From Streptomyces sp. GC420 (GTDB lineage Bacteria; Actinomycetota; Actinomycetes; Streptomycetales; Streptomycetaceae): DNA of 41,700 bases. Numbering within the stretch: the stretch's first letter is position 1; the number at the start of each line of letters is the position of its first letter. Made by a program: the position numbers and the translations under genes. The notes under the pieces are model-generated. The model ran no database searches and had not been told where the DNA came from. It was given only the letters and a program-made list of their open reading frames with translations. Where the stretch lies: positions 1 through 41,700 of the forward strand of contig NZ_JAAAXQ010000017.1 in the NCBI RefSeq assembly GCF_009916105.1, written 5' to 3'. Of this stretch, positions 24,647-33,839 are shown in pieces.

Positions 24647-25384
24647 TCACGACGGCGACACACCGAAGCGCGCCGCCAGGGAGCGGCGCTGGGCGCGTAC
24701 GAACCCGGCGTCGACCGTGGCCCCGTGCCCCGGCACGTACAGCGCGTCCTCGCCGCCCAGCGCCAGCAGCCGGTCCAGGGCGGCAGGCCACTGGGAGGGA
24801 ATGGCGTCGCGGCCCGCCTGCGGCTCGCCGGACTCCTCCACCAGGTCCCCGCAGAAGACGATCTCGGTACCGCCGGGGGCACCGGGAACGAGCACGGCGA
24901 GGTCGTGGGCGGTGTGGCCGGGGCCCACATTGGCCAGCAGGACCTGCCGGTCCCCGAGGTCCAGGGTCCACTCGCCGCTGACGAGGTGGTGCGGTGTGAC
25001 GAGGTAGTCGGCCGCCTCGGCCGCGGGGCCGGGCGGCACACCGTGACGCACCGCGTCCTCGCACATCTCGTCCTTGGAACGCGCCATGAGCGCGTCCGCG
25101 CCCACGGCGGCGTAGACCTCCGTACCCGCGAAGGCGGCTCCGCCGAAGACGTGGTCGAAGTGGGGATGCGTCAGCGCCAGGTGGGTGACCCGGCGTCCGC
25201 CGAGCAGCCGCTGTGCCTGTTCGCGCACCTCGGCGCCCTCGTGGATGGTGGAGCCGCAGTCGACCAGAAGGGCGCCCGAGTCGCCTGTGACAAGGCCCAC
25301 TGTGCAGTCCCAGCCGGGCAGCCGGCGCCGGCCGGTTCCGGGGCCCAGCCGCTCCCATCCCTGGCCTTCCCAATCGATGTCCAT
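24647..25384 (-). CDS. Metallo-beta-lactamase fold hydrolase
   Basis: The product has 245 residues from ATG 25384, six bases after TAGCGT on the minus strand. The zinc-binding motif H73-P-H75-F-D77-H78 follows a beta strand (RVTHLAL); later ligands appear to be GHTAHD, the D of FCGDLVEE, and the H of YVPGHG. This is the layout of MBL-fold hydrolases such as glyoxalase II and quorum-lactonase relatives. Substrate is unknown. It is likely co-transcribed with the DUF3097 gene and diverges from hrcA. Confidence 0.92.
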   Translation of the reverse strand: MDIDWEGQGWERLGPGTGRRRLPGWDCTVGLVTGDSGALLVDCGSTIHEGAEVREQAQRLLGGRRVTHLALTHPHFDHVFGGAAFAGTEVYAAVGADALMARSKDEMCEDAVRHGVPPGPAAEAADYLVTPHHLVSGEWTLDLGDRQVLLANVGPGHTAHDLAVLVPGAPGGTEIVFCGDLVEESGEPQAGRDAIPSQWPAALDRLLALGGEDALYVPGHGATVDAGFVRAQRRSLAARFGVSPS

Positions 25385-25440
25385 ACCGGGACGCTAGTCG
25401 AGGAGCGCACGTCGTCGCGCGGTACCGTGACGGGCCGCTC

Positions 25441-25471
25441 TTGCTAGGTGTGTACTACCCGGCCGTACACT
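25441..25471 (+). promoter_or_regulatory. hrcA promoter (predicted)
   Basis: TTGCTA (25441-25446) and TACACT (25466-25471) are separated by 19 bases, directly before the CIRCE element. Confidence 0.6.
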
Positions 25472-25484
25472 GGCTCGGGGGAAG

Positions 25485-25511
25485 CTGGCACTCGCGCGCA
25501 TCGAGTGCCAG
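25485..25511 (+). promoter_or_regulatory. CIRCE operator (HrcA binding site)
   Basis: CTGGCACTC, nine bases, then GAGTGCCAG: a perfect 9-N9-9 inverted repeat matching the CIRCE consensus core GCACTC-N9-GAGTGC. It lies between the promoter and the hrcA start, so HrcA should repress its own operon. Confidence 0.95.
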
Positions 25512-25546
25512 GCCGGGACCGGGAAAGACAGCTGGAGGTGTGCGCG

Positions 25547-26563
25547 ATGCTCAGTGAACGCAGGCTCGAAGTGCTGCGCGCCATCGTCCAGGACTACGTG
25601 GGCACCGAGGAGCCGGTCGGCTCGAAGGCGCTCACCGAGCGGCACAGGCTGGGCGTCTCGCCGGCGACCGTCCGTAACGACATGGCGGTCCTGGAGGACG
25701 AGGGGTACATCGCGCAGCCCCACACGAGCGCGGGCCGGATCCCCACCGACAAGGGCTACCGCCTGTTCGTGGACAAGCTGGCGGGCGTGAAGCCGCTGTC
25801 GTCGCCCGAGCGGCGCGCCATCCAGAACTTCCTGGACGGCGCCGTCGACCTCGACGACGTGGTGGGGCGCACGGTGCGGCTGCTGGCGCAGCTGACCCGG
25901 CAGGTCGCCGTCGTGCAGTACCCGTCGCTGACGCGCTCCACGGTGCGGCACGTCGAGCTGCTGTCACTGGCACCCGCACGGCTGATGCTCGTCCTGATCA
26001 CCGACACCGGACGGGTCGAGCAGCGCATGGTCGACTGCCCGGCCCCGGTCGGCGACACCTCGGTGGCCGATCTGCGGGCCCGGCTCAACAGCCGGGTGGT
26101 GGGGCGGCGCTTCGCCGACGTCCCGCAGCTGGTGCAGGACCTGCCCGAGTCCTTCGAGGCGGAGGACCGCGCCTCCGTGCAGGTCGTGCTGGCCACGCTC
26201 ATGGAGACCCTGGTCGAGGAGACCGAGGAGCGCCTGATGATCGGCGGCACCGCCAATCTGACCCGCTTCGGCCACGACTTCCCCCTCACGATCCGGCCGG
26301 TGCTCGAGGCGCTGGAGGAGCATGTCGTGCTCCTCAAGCTGCTCGGCGAGGCCAAGGACCCAGGCATGACCGTGCGTATCGGGCATGAGAACGCCCATGA
26401 GGGGCTCAACTCCACATCCGTCGTCGCGGTCGGCTACGGTTCTGGCGACGAGGCAGTCGCCAAACTCGGCGTGGTCGGACCGACCCGCATGGACTACCCC
26501 GGAACGATGGGAGCGGTACGCGCAGTGGCACGTTACGTCGGACAGATCCTGGCGGAGTCGTAA
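25547..26563 (+). CDS. hrcA: Heat-inducible transcription repressor HrcA
   Basis: The product has 338 residues from ATG 25547 with GGAGG at 25534-25538. HrcA binds CIRCE to repress chaperone genes and is kept active by GroEL. The N-terminal winged helix (about 1-70; [34 protein letters not shown]) contains the recognition helix. The rest carries the HrcA insertion and GAF-like dimer domains ([27 protein letters not shown]). The stop abuts the dnaJ start with no gap, so the two are translationally coupled. Confidence 0.98.
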   Translation: MLSERRLEVLRAIVQDYVGTEEPVGSKALTERHRLGVSPATVRNDMAVLEDEGYIAQPHTSAGRIPTDKGYRLFVDKLAGVKPLSSPERRAIQNFLDGAVDLDDVVGRTVRLLAQLTRQVAVVQYPSLTRSTVRHVELLSLAPARLMLVLITDTGRVEQRMVDCPAPVGDTSVADLRARLNSRVVGRRFADVPQLVQDLPESFEAEDRASVQVVLATLMETLVEETEERLMIGGTANLTRFGHDFPLTIRPVLEALEEHVVLLKLLGEAKDPGMTVRIGHENAHEGLNSTSVVAVGYGSGDEAVAKLGVVGPTRMDYPGTMGAVRAVARYVGQILAES

Positions 26564-27700
26564 GTGGCCACGGACTACTACGCGGTCCTCGGCGTGCGGC
26601 GTGATGCCTCGCAGGACGAGATCAAGAAGGCGTTCCGCCGGCTCGCGCGCGAGCTGCACCCGGATGTGAACCCCGATCCGAAGACGCAGGAGCGGTTCAA
26701 GGAGATCAACGCCGCTTACGAAGTCCTCTCGGACCCGCAGAAGAAGCAGGTCTACGACCTCGGCGGCGACCCGCTGTCGTCCAGCGGCGGCGGTGGCGCG
26801 GGCGGCTTCGGAGCCGGCGGCTTCGGCAACTTCTCCGACATCATGGACGCCTTCTTCGGCACGGCGTCCCAGCGTGGCCCCCGGTCGCGCACGCGCCGCG
26901 GCCAGGACGCGATGATCCGGATCGAGGTGGAGCTGGACGAGGCGGCCTTCGGCACGACCAAGGACATCCAGGTCGACACCGCCGTCGTCTGCGCGACGTG
27001 CAGCGGCGAGGGCGCGGCGCCCGGCACCTCCGCGCAGACCTGCGACATGTGCCGCGGCCGCGGTGAGGTCTCCCAGGTCACCCGGTCCTTCCTGGGCCAG
27101 GTCATGACCTCCAGGCCCTGCCCGCAGTGCCAGGGCTTCGGCACGGTCGTGCCGACCCCCTGCCCGGAGTGCGCGGGCGACGGCCGGGTCAGGTCCCGCA
27201 GGACGCTCACCGTCAAGATTCCGGCGGGTGTGGACAACGGCACGCGCATCCAGCTCGCGGGCGAGGGTGAGGTCGGCCCCGGCGGCGGCCCCGCCGGTGA
27301 CCTCTACGTCGAGATCCACGAACTGCCGCACGCGGTGTTCCAGCGCCGCGGCGACGACCTCCACTGCACGGTCACCATCCCGATGACCGCCGCAGCCCTC
27401 GGGACGAAGGTTCCGCTGGAGACCCTGGACGGCATGGAGGAGATCGACATCCGGCCCGGCACGCAGTCCGGCCAGTCGGTCCCGCTGCACCAGCGCGGCG
27501 TCACCCACCTCCGCGGCGGCGGCCGCGGCGACCTCATCGTGCACGTCGAGGTGCAGACCCCGACCAAGCTCGACCCGCAGCAGGAGGAACTCCTGCGCCA
27601 GCTCGCGGTGCTGAGGGGCGAGGAACGGCCGATGGGCCAGTTCCAGCCGGGGCAGCAGGGGCTGTTCTCGCGGTTGAAGGATGCGTTCAACGGCCGGTGA
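26564..27700 (+). CDS. dnaJ2: Chaperone protein DnaJ (second copy type, dnaJ2)
   Basis: The product has 378 residues and the GTG start follows the hrcA TAA directly. The J domain carries HPD at 32-34, then a Gly/Phe-rich linker, four zinc-finger repeats (CATCSGEG, CDMCRGRG, CPQCQGFG, CPECAGDG) and C-terminal substrate-binding domains. It stimulates DnaK ATPase and delivers unfolded proteins. Linkage to hrcA under CIRCE identifies it as the heat-regulated copy and not the dnaK-operon copy. Confidence 0.97.
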   Translation: MATDYYAVLGVRRDASQDEIKKAFRRLARELHPDVNPDPKTQERFKEINAAYEVLSDPQKKQVYDLGGDPLSSSGGGGAGGFGAGGFGNFSDIMDAFFGTASQRGPRSRTRRGQDAMIRIEVELDEAAFGTTKDIQVDTAVVCATCSGEGAAPGTSAQTCDMCRGRGEVSQVTRSFLGQVMTSRPCPQCQGFGTVVPTPCPECAGDGRVRSRRTLTVKIPAGVDNGTRIQLAGEGEVGPGGGPAGDLYVEIHELPHAVFQRRGDDLHCTVTIPMTAAALGTKVPLETLDGMEEIDIRPGTQSGQSVPLHQRGVTHLRGGGRGDLIVHVEVQTPTKLDPQQEELLRQLAVLRGEERPMGQFQPGQQGLFSRLKDAFNGR

Positions 27701-27799
27701 CCGGTGTCGGCCGGGCCGGCCGGCCGTGAGGCCGAACGGCTGCCCCGACGCCCCGAGGGCCGATTCGGGGCCGTGCGGGGGACGTGGCACGATGCGTGC

Positions 27800-28861
27800 A
27801 TGTCCTCCGCACTGACCGATCTCTGCCGGTTCCCGATCGTGCAGGCCCCCATGGCGGGCGGCGCCGCGTGCCCGCAGCTCGCCGCGGCCGTGTCCGAGGC
27901 CGGCGGCCTCGGGTTCCTCGCCGCCGGGTACAAGACCGCCGACGGCATGTACCAGGAGATCAAGCAGTTGCGAGGGGCGACCTCGCGCCCCTTCGGCGTG
28001 AACCTCTTCATGCCGCAGCCCGACCACGCCGACCCCGCCGCCGTGGACGTCTACGCCGGTCACCTGGCCGGCGAGTCCGCCTGGTACGACACCCCGCTCG
28101 GCGACCCGAACGCCGGCAGCGACGACGGGTACGAGGCGAAGCTGGCCATCCTCCTGGAAGACCCGGTTCCGCTGGTCTCGTTCACCTTCGGCTGCCCCAC
28201 CCGCGACGTGCTGGACGCCTTCGCCAGGGTCGGCACGACCACCGTGGTCACCGTCACCACCCCCGAGGAGGCCCAGGCCGCCCAGTGGGCGGGCGCGGAC
28301 GCCGTGTGCGCCCAGGGCGCGGAGGCCGGCGGTCACCAGGGCACCCACCGCGACGGCCCCGAGGCGGACGGCCCGGGCGCGGGACTGGGGCTGCTCTCGC
28401 TCGTCGCGCAGGTCCGCGAGACCGTGCAGCTGCCGATCATCGCCGCCGGAGGCCTGATGCGGGGTTCGCAGATCGCGGCGGTCCGGGCCGCCGGCGCGGA
28501 GGCGGGACAGCTGGGCACGGCCTTCCTGGTCTGCCCCGAGTCGGGCGCCAACGTCCTGCACAAACAGGCCCTGACCAACCCGATGTTCGTGCGCACCGAA
28601 CTGACCCGGGCCTTCTCCGGACGACCGGCGCGTGCCCTCGTCAACCGCTTCGTCCGGGAGCACGGTCCGTACGCCCCGGCCGCCTACCCCCAGGTCCACC
28701 ACCTCACCTCCGGGCTGCGCAGGGCGGCGGCCGCGGCCGGTGACGCCCAGGGCATGGCCCTGTGGGCGGGCCAGGGCCACCGCATGGCCCGGGAGCTGCC
28801 TGCGGGGCAGCTGGTCGAGGTGCTGACCGCCGAACTGGAGAGCGCGAGGAAGCAGTCATGA
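27800..28861 (+). CDS. Nitronate monooxygenase family (NPD/2-nitropropane dioxygenase)
   Basis: The product has 353 residues from ATG 27800, six bases after CACGAT. It is an FMN-dependent TIM-barrel enzyme of the NPD family: the PIVQAPMAGG start, GGLGFLAAGY, QGAEAGGHQGTHR (flavin and catalytic loop) and AGGLMRGSQIAAVRAAGAEAG phosphate-binding region are visible. Class I members oxidise propionate 3-nitronate and other nitronates. The stop overlaps the rsmE start (ATGA), so both are co-expressed. Confidence 0.9.
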   Translation: MSSALTDLCRFPIVQAPMAGGAACPQLAAAVSEAGGLGFLAAGYKTADGMYQEIKQLRGATSRPFGVNLFMPQPDHADPAAVDVYAGHLAGESAWYDTPLGDPNAGSDDGYEAKLAILLEDPVPLVSFTFGCPTRDVLDAFARVGTTTVVTVTTPEEAQAAQWAGADAVCAQGAEAGGHQGTHRDGPEADGPGAGLGLLSLVAQVRETVQLPIIAAGGLMRGSQIAAVRAAGAEAGQLGTAFLVCPESGANVLHKQALTNPMFVRTELTRAFSGRPARALVNRFVREHGPYAPAAYPQVHHLTSGLRRAAAAAGDAQGMALWAGQGHRMARELPAGQLVEVLTAELESARKQS

Positions 28862-29607
28862 CGGCACCGGTGTTCGTGGTCGACCACTTCGACGCGGGCC
28901 CGGGCGGCCGGTATGTGCTCGAAGGACCCGAAGGGCGGCACGCCGTCTCCGTGAAGCGGCTGCGGCCCGGCGAGGACGTCGTCCTGACCGACGGCACCGG
29001 CCGCTGGGCGGAGTGCGTGGTGACGGACACGGAGGGCAAGGACCGGCTCGTCGTGCGGATGGACTCGGTGGCGGAGGAGCCGCCGTCCGAGCCCCGCATC
29101 ACCGTCGTCCAGGCCCTTCCCAAGGGCGACCGCGGCGAACTCGCCGTGGAGATGATGACGGAGACCGGTGTCGACGCGATCGTGCCCTGGGCGGCCTCCC
29201 GCTGCATCACCCAGTGGCGCGGCGACCGGGGCGCCAAGGCGCTCGCCAAGTGGCGCAGCACGGCCCGTGAGGCCGGCAAGCAGTCACGCAGGGTCCGCTT
29301 CCCGGAGGTCGCGGAGGCCATGACGGGCAAGCAGGTCGCGGGCCTTCTGGCCCAAGCCGACTTCGCGGCCGTCCTGCACGAGGACTTCGAGTACGGAACC
29401 GTCCCCCTGGCCACGGTGGACCTTCCCGCGCGGGGCTCGATCGTGCTCGTCGTCGGCCCGGAGGGAGGCGTCTCGCCCGAGGAGGTCGCACTCTTCACCG
29501 AGGCGGGCGCGCTGACCTGCCACTTGGGCCCCACCGTGCTGCGCACCTCCACGGCGGGCACGGCGGCCGTGGCCCTGCTGCTGGGGCGGACCGGCCGCTG
29601 GTCCTGA
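28858..29607 (+). CDS. rsmE: 16S rRNA (uracil(1498)-N3)-methyltransferase
   Basis: The product has 249 residues from ATG 28858, overlapping the previous stop by four bases. RsmE methylates U1498 of 16S rRNA in assembled 30S subunits. An N-terminal PUA-like domain (HAVSVKRLRPGEDV) precedes the SPOUT knot with the family motifs ALPKGDRGE, ASRCITQW and LVVGPEGGVSPEEV, then LGPTVLRTSTAG, which binds the methyl donor. It commonly follows dnaJ in bacteria. Confidence 0.97.
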   Translation: MTAPVFVVDHFDAGPGGRYVLEGPEGRHAVSVKRLRPGEDVVLTDGTGRWAECVVTDTEGKDRLVVRMDSVAEEPPSEPRITVVQALPKGDRGELAVEMMTETGVDAIVPWAASRCITQWRGDRGAKALAKWRSTAREAGKQSRRVRFPEVAEAMTGKQVAGLLAQADFAAVLHEDFEYGTVPLATVDLPARGSIVLVVGPEGGVSPEEVALFTEAGALTCHLGPTVLRTSTAGTAAVALLLGRTGRWS

Positions 29608-29738
29608 CGGCTGCCGGTCCTGTCGGCCGCGGCTCCTGACGGTCGCTCGTCCCGACGGGCGGTTCTGACGCAGCGTCACCTCCGTCTGTCCGCAAGCCGA
29701 CTACCACGGCCCGCCCGGCGCGTGGCAGGCTCGCTCCC

Positions 29739-30395
29739 ATGGGCGCAACGAAACGATACGGGCGTGCCCTGGCCGCAGCCGGGTTCGCCGGAGTGGTGGC
29801 AGTGGGTCTCGTGGCGTGTGATCCGGCCGCCACGGGCGGCGGGCTGACCTCCATGGGGGTGGCACTCACCACCGACACGACCGGGACCCGGGCCCTGGAG
29901 AGCCAGGGTGTCGAAGTCCAGTGGCTCAGCTGCTCGGCGACGGTCGGCACCAGCGGCGGCACGGGCAGCGGCACGGGCAGTGGCACAGGCAGTGGCAGCA
30001 GCGCCGGGACCGGTGGTTCCCCGAACGCCGACGCATCGAACGGCAGTGGCGCGGGCGGCGGTACCGCCGCCGCGAGGACGCCCGCACCGAGCCGGTCCGC
30101 ACAGGACGTGGCGAGCGTCGACTGCGAGGGGGAGACCAGGGACGGCAAGGACATCACCCTCGCGGGGAAGGTCACCGACGAGGTCGGCGGACGGTGCGTC
30201 AGGGGTGACATGACCGCCAAGGTGGACGGGGACACGCTCTTCCGCGCCACCCTCCTCGGCAACTGCTCGGCGTCTTCGACCATCCGCGCTCCGGCCCCCG
30301 GCCCGGCCACCCCGTCCGCCCGGCCGCCCGCGCCGGGCCCCGCGGCAACCGTCACCGTGACCGTCACCGCCTCGCCCGCCGGTACGGCCAAGTAG
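29739..30395 (+). CDS. Putative secreted lipoprotein with Ser/Gly/Thr-rich linker
   Basis: The product has 218 residues from ATG 29739, seven bases after CAGGCT (leaderless layout). The signal sequence ends in a lipobox (VGLVAC, C27), so it should be lipid-anchored outside the membrane. A short domain (about 30-70) precedes a repetitive linker of GSGT units (12-bp DNA repeats 29958-29993); then a second globular segment with DCEGETRDGKDITLAGKV and CRAxxLGNCS-like cysteines, and a Pro/Ala tail. Four cysteines beyond the lipobox (SCSA, VDCEG, GRCVR, GNCSA) may form disulphides. No family recognised. Confidence 0.8.
   Translation: MGATKRYGRALAAAGFAGVVAVGLVACDPAATGGGLTSMGVALTTDTTGTRALESQGVEVQWLSCSATVGTSGGTGSGTGSGTGSGSSAGTGGSPNADASNGSGAGGGTAAARTPAPSRSAQDVASVDCEGETRDGKDITLAGKVTDEVGGRCVRGDMTAKVDGDTLFRATLLGNCSASSTIRAPAPGPATPSARPPAPGPAATVTVTVTASPAGTAK
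29958..29993 (+). repeat. Three 12-bp repeats coding the GTGS linker
   Basis: GGCACGGGCAGC, GGCACGGGCAGT and GGCACAGGCAGT are adjacent (29958-29969, 29970-29981, 29982-29993). They keep frame in the lipoprotein linker. Confidence 0.85.
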
Positions 30396-30445
30396 CATGC
30401 CGCTGTACTGACGCACATGATCGGCGTACCGAGGAGGCCCGGACC

Positions 30446-30805
30446 ATGGCCGGTGAGGCACAGGCGGACTGCCTGTTCTGCAAGATCGTCTCGGGGGAGG
30501 TGCCGGCCGACGTCGTACGGGAGACCGAGACGACGTACGCCTTCCGCGACATAAACCCCCAGGCTCCCGTCCACGTCCTGGTGATCCCGAAGGTCCACTA
30601 CCCGGACGCGGGCACCCTCGCCGCCGCCGAGCCGCAGATCGCCGCCGACGTCCTGCGTGCGTGCGCCGAGGTCGCGGCGCAGGAGAAGATCGCGGACACG
30701 GGCTTCCGCATCGTCCTCAACACCGGTCCCGGCGCGGGGCAGACCGTCTTCCACACCCACGCCCACGTCCTCGGGGGCCGCGGCCTCGAATGGCCTCCCG
30801 GATAG
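30446..30805 (+). CDS. HIT family nucleotide hydrolase (HinT-type)
   Basis: The product has 119 residues with GAGGAGG before the ATG. HIT proteins hydrolyse AMP esters or phosphoramidates. The family hallmark F102-H103-T-H105-A-H107-V-L is present; H105 is the likely nucleophile. CLFCKIVSGEVPADVV and LVIPKVHY are family-typical. RNase Z follows 15 bases later, so the two probably share a transcript. Confidence 0.95.
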   Translation: MAGEAQADCLFCKIVSGEVPADVVRETETTYAFRDINPQAPVHVLVIPKVHYPDAGTLAAAEPQIAADVLRACAEVAAQEKIADTGFRIVLNTGPGAGQTVFHTHAHVLGGRGLEWPPG

Positions 30806-30820
30806 GCCCGGGACCACACC

Positions 30821-31726
30821 GTGTCCGTACGCGAACTGGTGGTGCTCGGCACGGCGAGCCAGGTGCCGACCCGCCACCGCAACCACAACGGGTACCTGCT
30901 GCGCTGGGACGCCGAGGGCATCCTCTTCGACCCCGGTGAGGGCACCCAGCGCCAGATGCTGCGCGCCGGGGTCGCCGCGCACGACATCAACCGGATCTGC
31001 GTCACGCACTTCCACGGTGACCACTCCCTCGGCCTGGCCGGGGTGATCCAGCGCATCAACCTGGACCGGGTCCCGCACCCGGTGACGGCGCACTACCCGC
31101 GCTCGGGGCAGCGCTTCTTCGACCGGCTCCGGTACGCCACGGCGTACCGCGAGTCCGTCGACCTCACCGAGGCTCCGGTGGACGCCGACGGCCCCCTCGC
31201 CGAGGAGCCGTCGTACGTGCTCGAGGCGCGGCGGCTGTCCCATCCCGTCGAGTCGTACGGCTACCGGCTGGTCGAGCCCGACGGGCGCCGCATGCTGCCC
31301 GAGAGGCTCGCCGCCCGCGGCATCCGGGGGCCGGACGTGGGGCGGCTCCAGCGCGAGGGCACCGTGAACGGCGTGACACTCGACGAGGTCAGCGAGCACC
31401 GGCGCGGGCAGAGATTCGCCTTCGTCATGGACACCCGCCTCTGTGACGGGGCGTACGCGCTCGCCGAGGGCTGCGACATGCTGGTCATCGAGGCCACGTT
31501 CCTGGACGAGGACGCCGCGCTCGCCGAGGAGTACGGCCATCTCACGGCGGGTCAGGCCGCAGGGATCGCCGCCGAATCCGGCGTGCGGCACCTCGTCCTC
31601 ACCCACTTCTCGCAGCGGTACACCGAGCCGGACGCCTGGGAGCGGCAGGCGCGCGCCGCCGGGTTCGAGGGCGAGCTGACCGTCGCCCACGACCTGTTGC
31701 GGGTTCCCGTGCCCAAGCGGCACTGA
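30821..31726 (+). CDS. rnz: Ribonuclease Z (tRNA 3'-end processing endonuclease)
   Basis: The product has 301 residues from GTG 30821. RNase Z cleaves tRNA precursors after the discriminator base. The zinc motif is H63-F-H65-G-D67-H68, followed by an exosite insertion and the downstream ligands ([34 protein letters not shown]). LTHFSQRY near the C terminus is the standard RNase Z ending. The start lacks a strong ribosome site and may be coupled to the HIT gene. Confidence 0.95.
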   Translation: MSVRELVVLGTASQVPTRHRNHNGYLLRWDAEGILFDPGEGTQRQMLRAGVAAHDINRICVTHFHGDHSLGLAGVIQRINLDRVPHPVTAHYPRSGQRFFDRLRYATAYRESVDLTEAPVDADGPLAEEPSYVLEARRLSHPVESYGYRLVEPDGRRMLPERLAARGIRGPDVGRLQREGTVNGVTLDEVSEHRRGQRFAFVMDTRLCDGAYALAEGCDMLVIEATFLDEDAALAEEYGHLTAGQAAGIAAESGVRHLVLTHFSQRYTEPDAWERQARAAGFEGELTVAHDLLRVPVPKRH

Positions 31727-31765
31727 TCCCCGGGGACGCGGCACCGCCCGGCGTACCATCCGGTA

Positions 31766-32758
31766 ATGCCCATTCCCAAGGCCGAACTCCACCTGCACAT
31801 CGAAGGCACCCTGGAGCCCGAGCTCGCCCTCTCCCTTGCCGCGCGCAACGGCGTCGATCTGCCGTACGCCGGCACCGACGACCTGCGCAAGGCGTACGAG
31901 TTCGAGGACCTGCGGTCATTCCTGGACCTCTACTACGCTCTCATGGCCGTCCTGCGCACCGAGGCGGACTTCGAGGAACTCGCCGAGGCATACCTGGCGC
32001 GGGCCGCCGCACAGGGCGTGCGCCACGCGGAGATCTTCTTCGACCCGCAGGCGCACACGGCGCGCGGCCTCGGCATCGGCACGGTGATCGAGGGTCTGGC
32101 GAGGGCACTGGACCGCGCCCCGGAGCGGCACGGCATCTCCACCCGGCTGATCATGTGCTTCCTGCGGGACGAGCCCGCGGCGTCGGCGATGGAGACCCTG
32201 GAGGCCGCCCGGCCGTACCTGCACCTGATCACCGGCATCGGCCTGGACTCGGCGGAGGCCGGCAACCCGCCGTCGAAGTTCCGCGAGGTGTACGAGGAGG
32301 CGGCACGGCTGGGGCTGCGCCGGGTCGCGCACGCGGGGGAGGAGGGGCCGCCGGAGTACATCGGGCAGGCCCTGGACCTGCTGGGCGTGGAGCGCGTCGA
32401 CCACGGCCTGCGCTGCGTGGAGGACCCGGAGCTGGTGCGGCGGCTGGCGCGGGAGCGGGTGCCGCTGACGCTGTGCCCGCTGTCGAACGTGCGGCTGCGC
32501 GCCGTGGGCACGCTGAAGGAGCACCCGCTGCCGCACATGATGGCCGCCGGGCTGCTGTGCACGGTGAACTCGGACGACCCCGCGTACTTCGGCGGGTACG
32601 TGGGTGACAACTTCGACGCGGTCGGACGGACGCTGGGGCTGGGTCCGGAACAGCTGCGCGAGCTGGCCCGCAACTCCTTCCTCGCGGCGTTCCTCGACGA
32701 CGACGAGGAGCGCAGGGCGCGCTGCCTCGCCGAGGTCGAGTCCTACCGGTTCGGCTGA
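31766..32758 (+). CDS. add: Adenine-deaminase-type purine amidohydrolase (commonly annotated adenosine deaminase)
   Basis: The product has 330 residues from ATG 31766, six bases after TACCAT. Zinc ligands and catalytic residues are H9 and H11 (AELHLHIEG), H189 and E192 in HAGEEGPPEYIG, H213 in DHGLRC, and D270/D271 in NSDDPAYF. HAGEEGPPEYI and NSDDPAYFGGY are typical of the Aah1/ADE subfamily, which deaminates adenine, in contrast to HAGE...GA forms of true adenosine deaminases. I infer adenine as substrate; the gene symbol reflects the usual annotation. It feeds purine salvage to hypoxanthine. Confidence 0.9.
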   Translation: MPIPKAELHLHIEGTLEPELALSLAARNGVDLPYAGTDDLRKAYEFEDLRSFLDLYYALMAVLRTEADFEELAEAYLARAAAQGVRHAEIFFDPQAHTARGLGIGTVIEGLARALDRAPERHGISTRLIMCFLRDEPAASAMETLEAARPYLHLITGIGLDSAEAGNPPSKFREVYEEAARLGLRRVAHAGEEGPPEYIGQALDLLGVERVDHGLRCVEDPELVRRLARERVPLTLCPLSNVRLRAVGTLKEHPLPHMMAAGLLCTVNSDDPAYFGGYVGDNFDAVGRTLGLGPEQLRELARNSFLAAFLDDDEERRARCLAEVESYRFG

Positions 32759-32837
32759 CCCGGGTCCGGCTGACGCGGTCCGGCCGTGCGGGGCCGACCA
32801 CCCGGGTGCGGAGGTCGGATCCGGGCGGCGCGGGCGG

Positions 32838-33839
32838 CTAGGAACGCCGCCCGAGCCGCCCGGCCAGCCGGCGCAGCAGGGACCGCCGCGGCTGCCGGGG
32901 CCGCCGGGTGTCCGGCCCGGTCTTCGTCAGGGCGCGCTCCAACTGCTCGAAGTGGTCGGCGCGGGTGGCGCTCAGATAGTCGTCGGACTTCAGCGGCTCG
33001 GCGATCCGCCAGGCCCTGCGGTGGTCGCCCTCGTAGTGGACGGCGTACGCCTTGGCCAGTTCGAGCACCGACCCGAAGGGGATCCCGCCGGTGTGGTCGC
33101 GGTCGACGACCTCCTGGACGGCCGAGATGAGTCTGAGCTTCTCGTGTGTGCCGAAGGAGTCCTCGGCGAGGGCGGTCAGCACCTTCGCAGGGATCGGCCG
33201 GACCACCTCGAAGGCGAGGGTGGAGCGGATGGGCGGCCCCGCGATCTCGATGTAGGGCAGCAGCGCGCCGGTGCTGTAGTGCAGCCAGGGCAGCCGGGGA
33301 CCGGCGAAGTCCTGGTGCAGCACCAGGGAGCCGGGCTCCAGCCGGGGCAGGAAGCGCTCGGCCACACAGCGCCACACCCGCGCCGTCTTGGCGATGTCGA
33401 CGTGCAGGAACTCGATGGGGCTGCGGTCGTTCTCGTCGGAGGTCTGCCAGATGTCGCCGGGGTGGACCTCGATGAAGTCGATGAACGGCGCGAGCTTGTC
33501 CCTGAAGTCGCCGAGGAAGGAATCGCTGTCCTGCGGCGCGGCACCGCCCTTGAAGAACTTCGGCGAGGCGAACGTGCCCTTGCCCACCCGGAAGAAGTCG
33601 TACGCGTGCAGCCGGCCGCCGCTCCGGTCGAAGCCCGGGTTCTCGCTCAGGCCGAGCGCGAGGGCGTACGTCGATCCGCCGCCCCCCGACCCCAGCTCGA
33701 TCAGCTGACCCTCACCGGTCAGCCGGCTGCGTCCCAGCAGATAGAGGAAGCGCAGCTCCCAGGAACTGACCTGGGAGTAGGGGACGGCGGCCGGGAGTAC
33801 GACATCGCCCAGCTGGGAGTAGAGCTTGCCGAGGGACAT
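32838..33839 (-). CDS. Methyltransferase-like protein of unknown substrate
   Basis: The product has 333 residues from ATG 33839 with GAGGAAA upstream; longer in-frame starts are discounted. The core has a glycine-rich SAM-type loop (QLIELGSGGGGSTYALAL) and strand-acid segments (GRLHAYDFF; LHVDIAKTARVW) that fit a Rossmann methyltransferase fold of the Methyltransf_24 type, but no confident substrate motif. The C terminus is a basic Arg-rich tail (RRPRQPRRSLLRR), possibly contacting nucleic acid or membrane. It converges on add and diverges from the dehydratase operon. Confidence 0.75.
   Translation of the reverse strand: MSLGKLYSQLGDVVLPAAVPYSQVSSWELRFLYLLGRSRLTGEGQLIELGSGGGGSTYALALGLSENPGFDRSGGRLHAYDFFRVGKGTFASPKFFKGGAAPQDSDSFLGDFRDKLAPFIDFIEVHPGDIWQTSDENDRSPIEFLHVDIAKTARVWRCVAERFLPRLEPGSLVLHQDFAGPRLPWLHYSTGALLPYIEIAGPPIRSTLAFEVVRPIPAKVLTALAEDSFGTHEKLRLISAVQEVVDRDHTGGIPFGSVLELAKAYAVHYEGDHRRAWRIAEPLKSDDYLSATRADHFEQLERALTKTGPDTRRPRQPRRSLLRRLAGRLGRRS

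Noticed and set aside
25964..28780. 938-codon minus-strand frame across hrcA, dnaJ2 and the NPD gene
   Set aside because: Val/Gly/Arg-rich antisense shadow spanning three confirmed genes.
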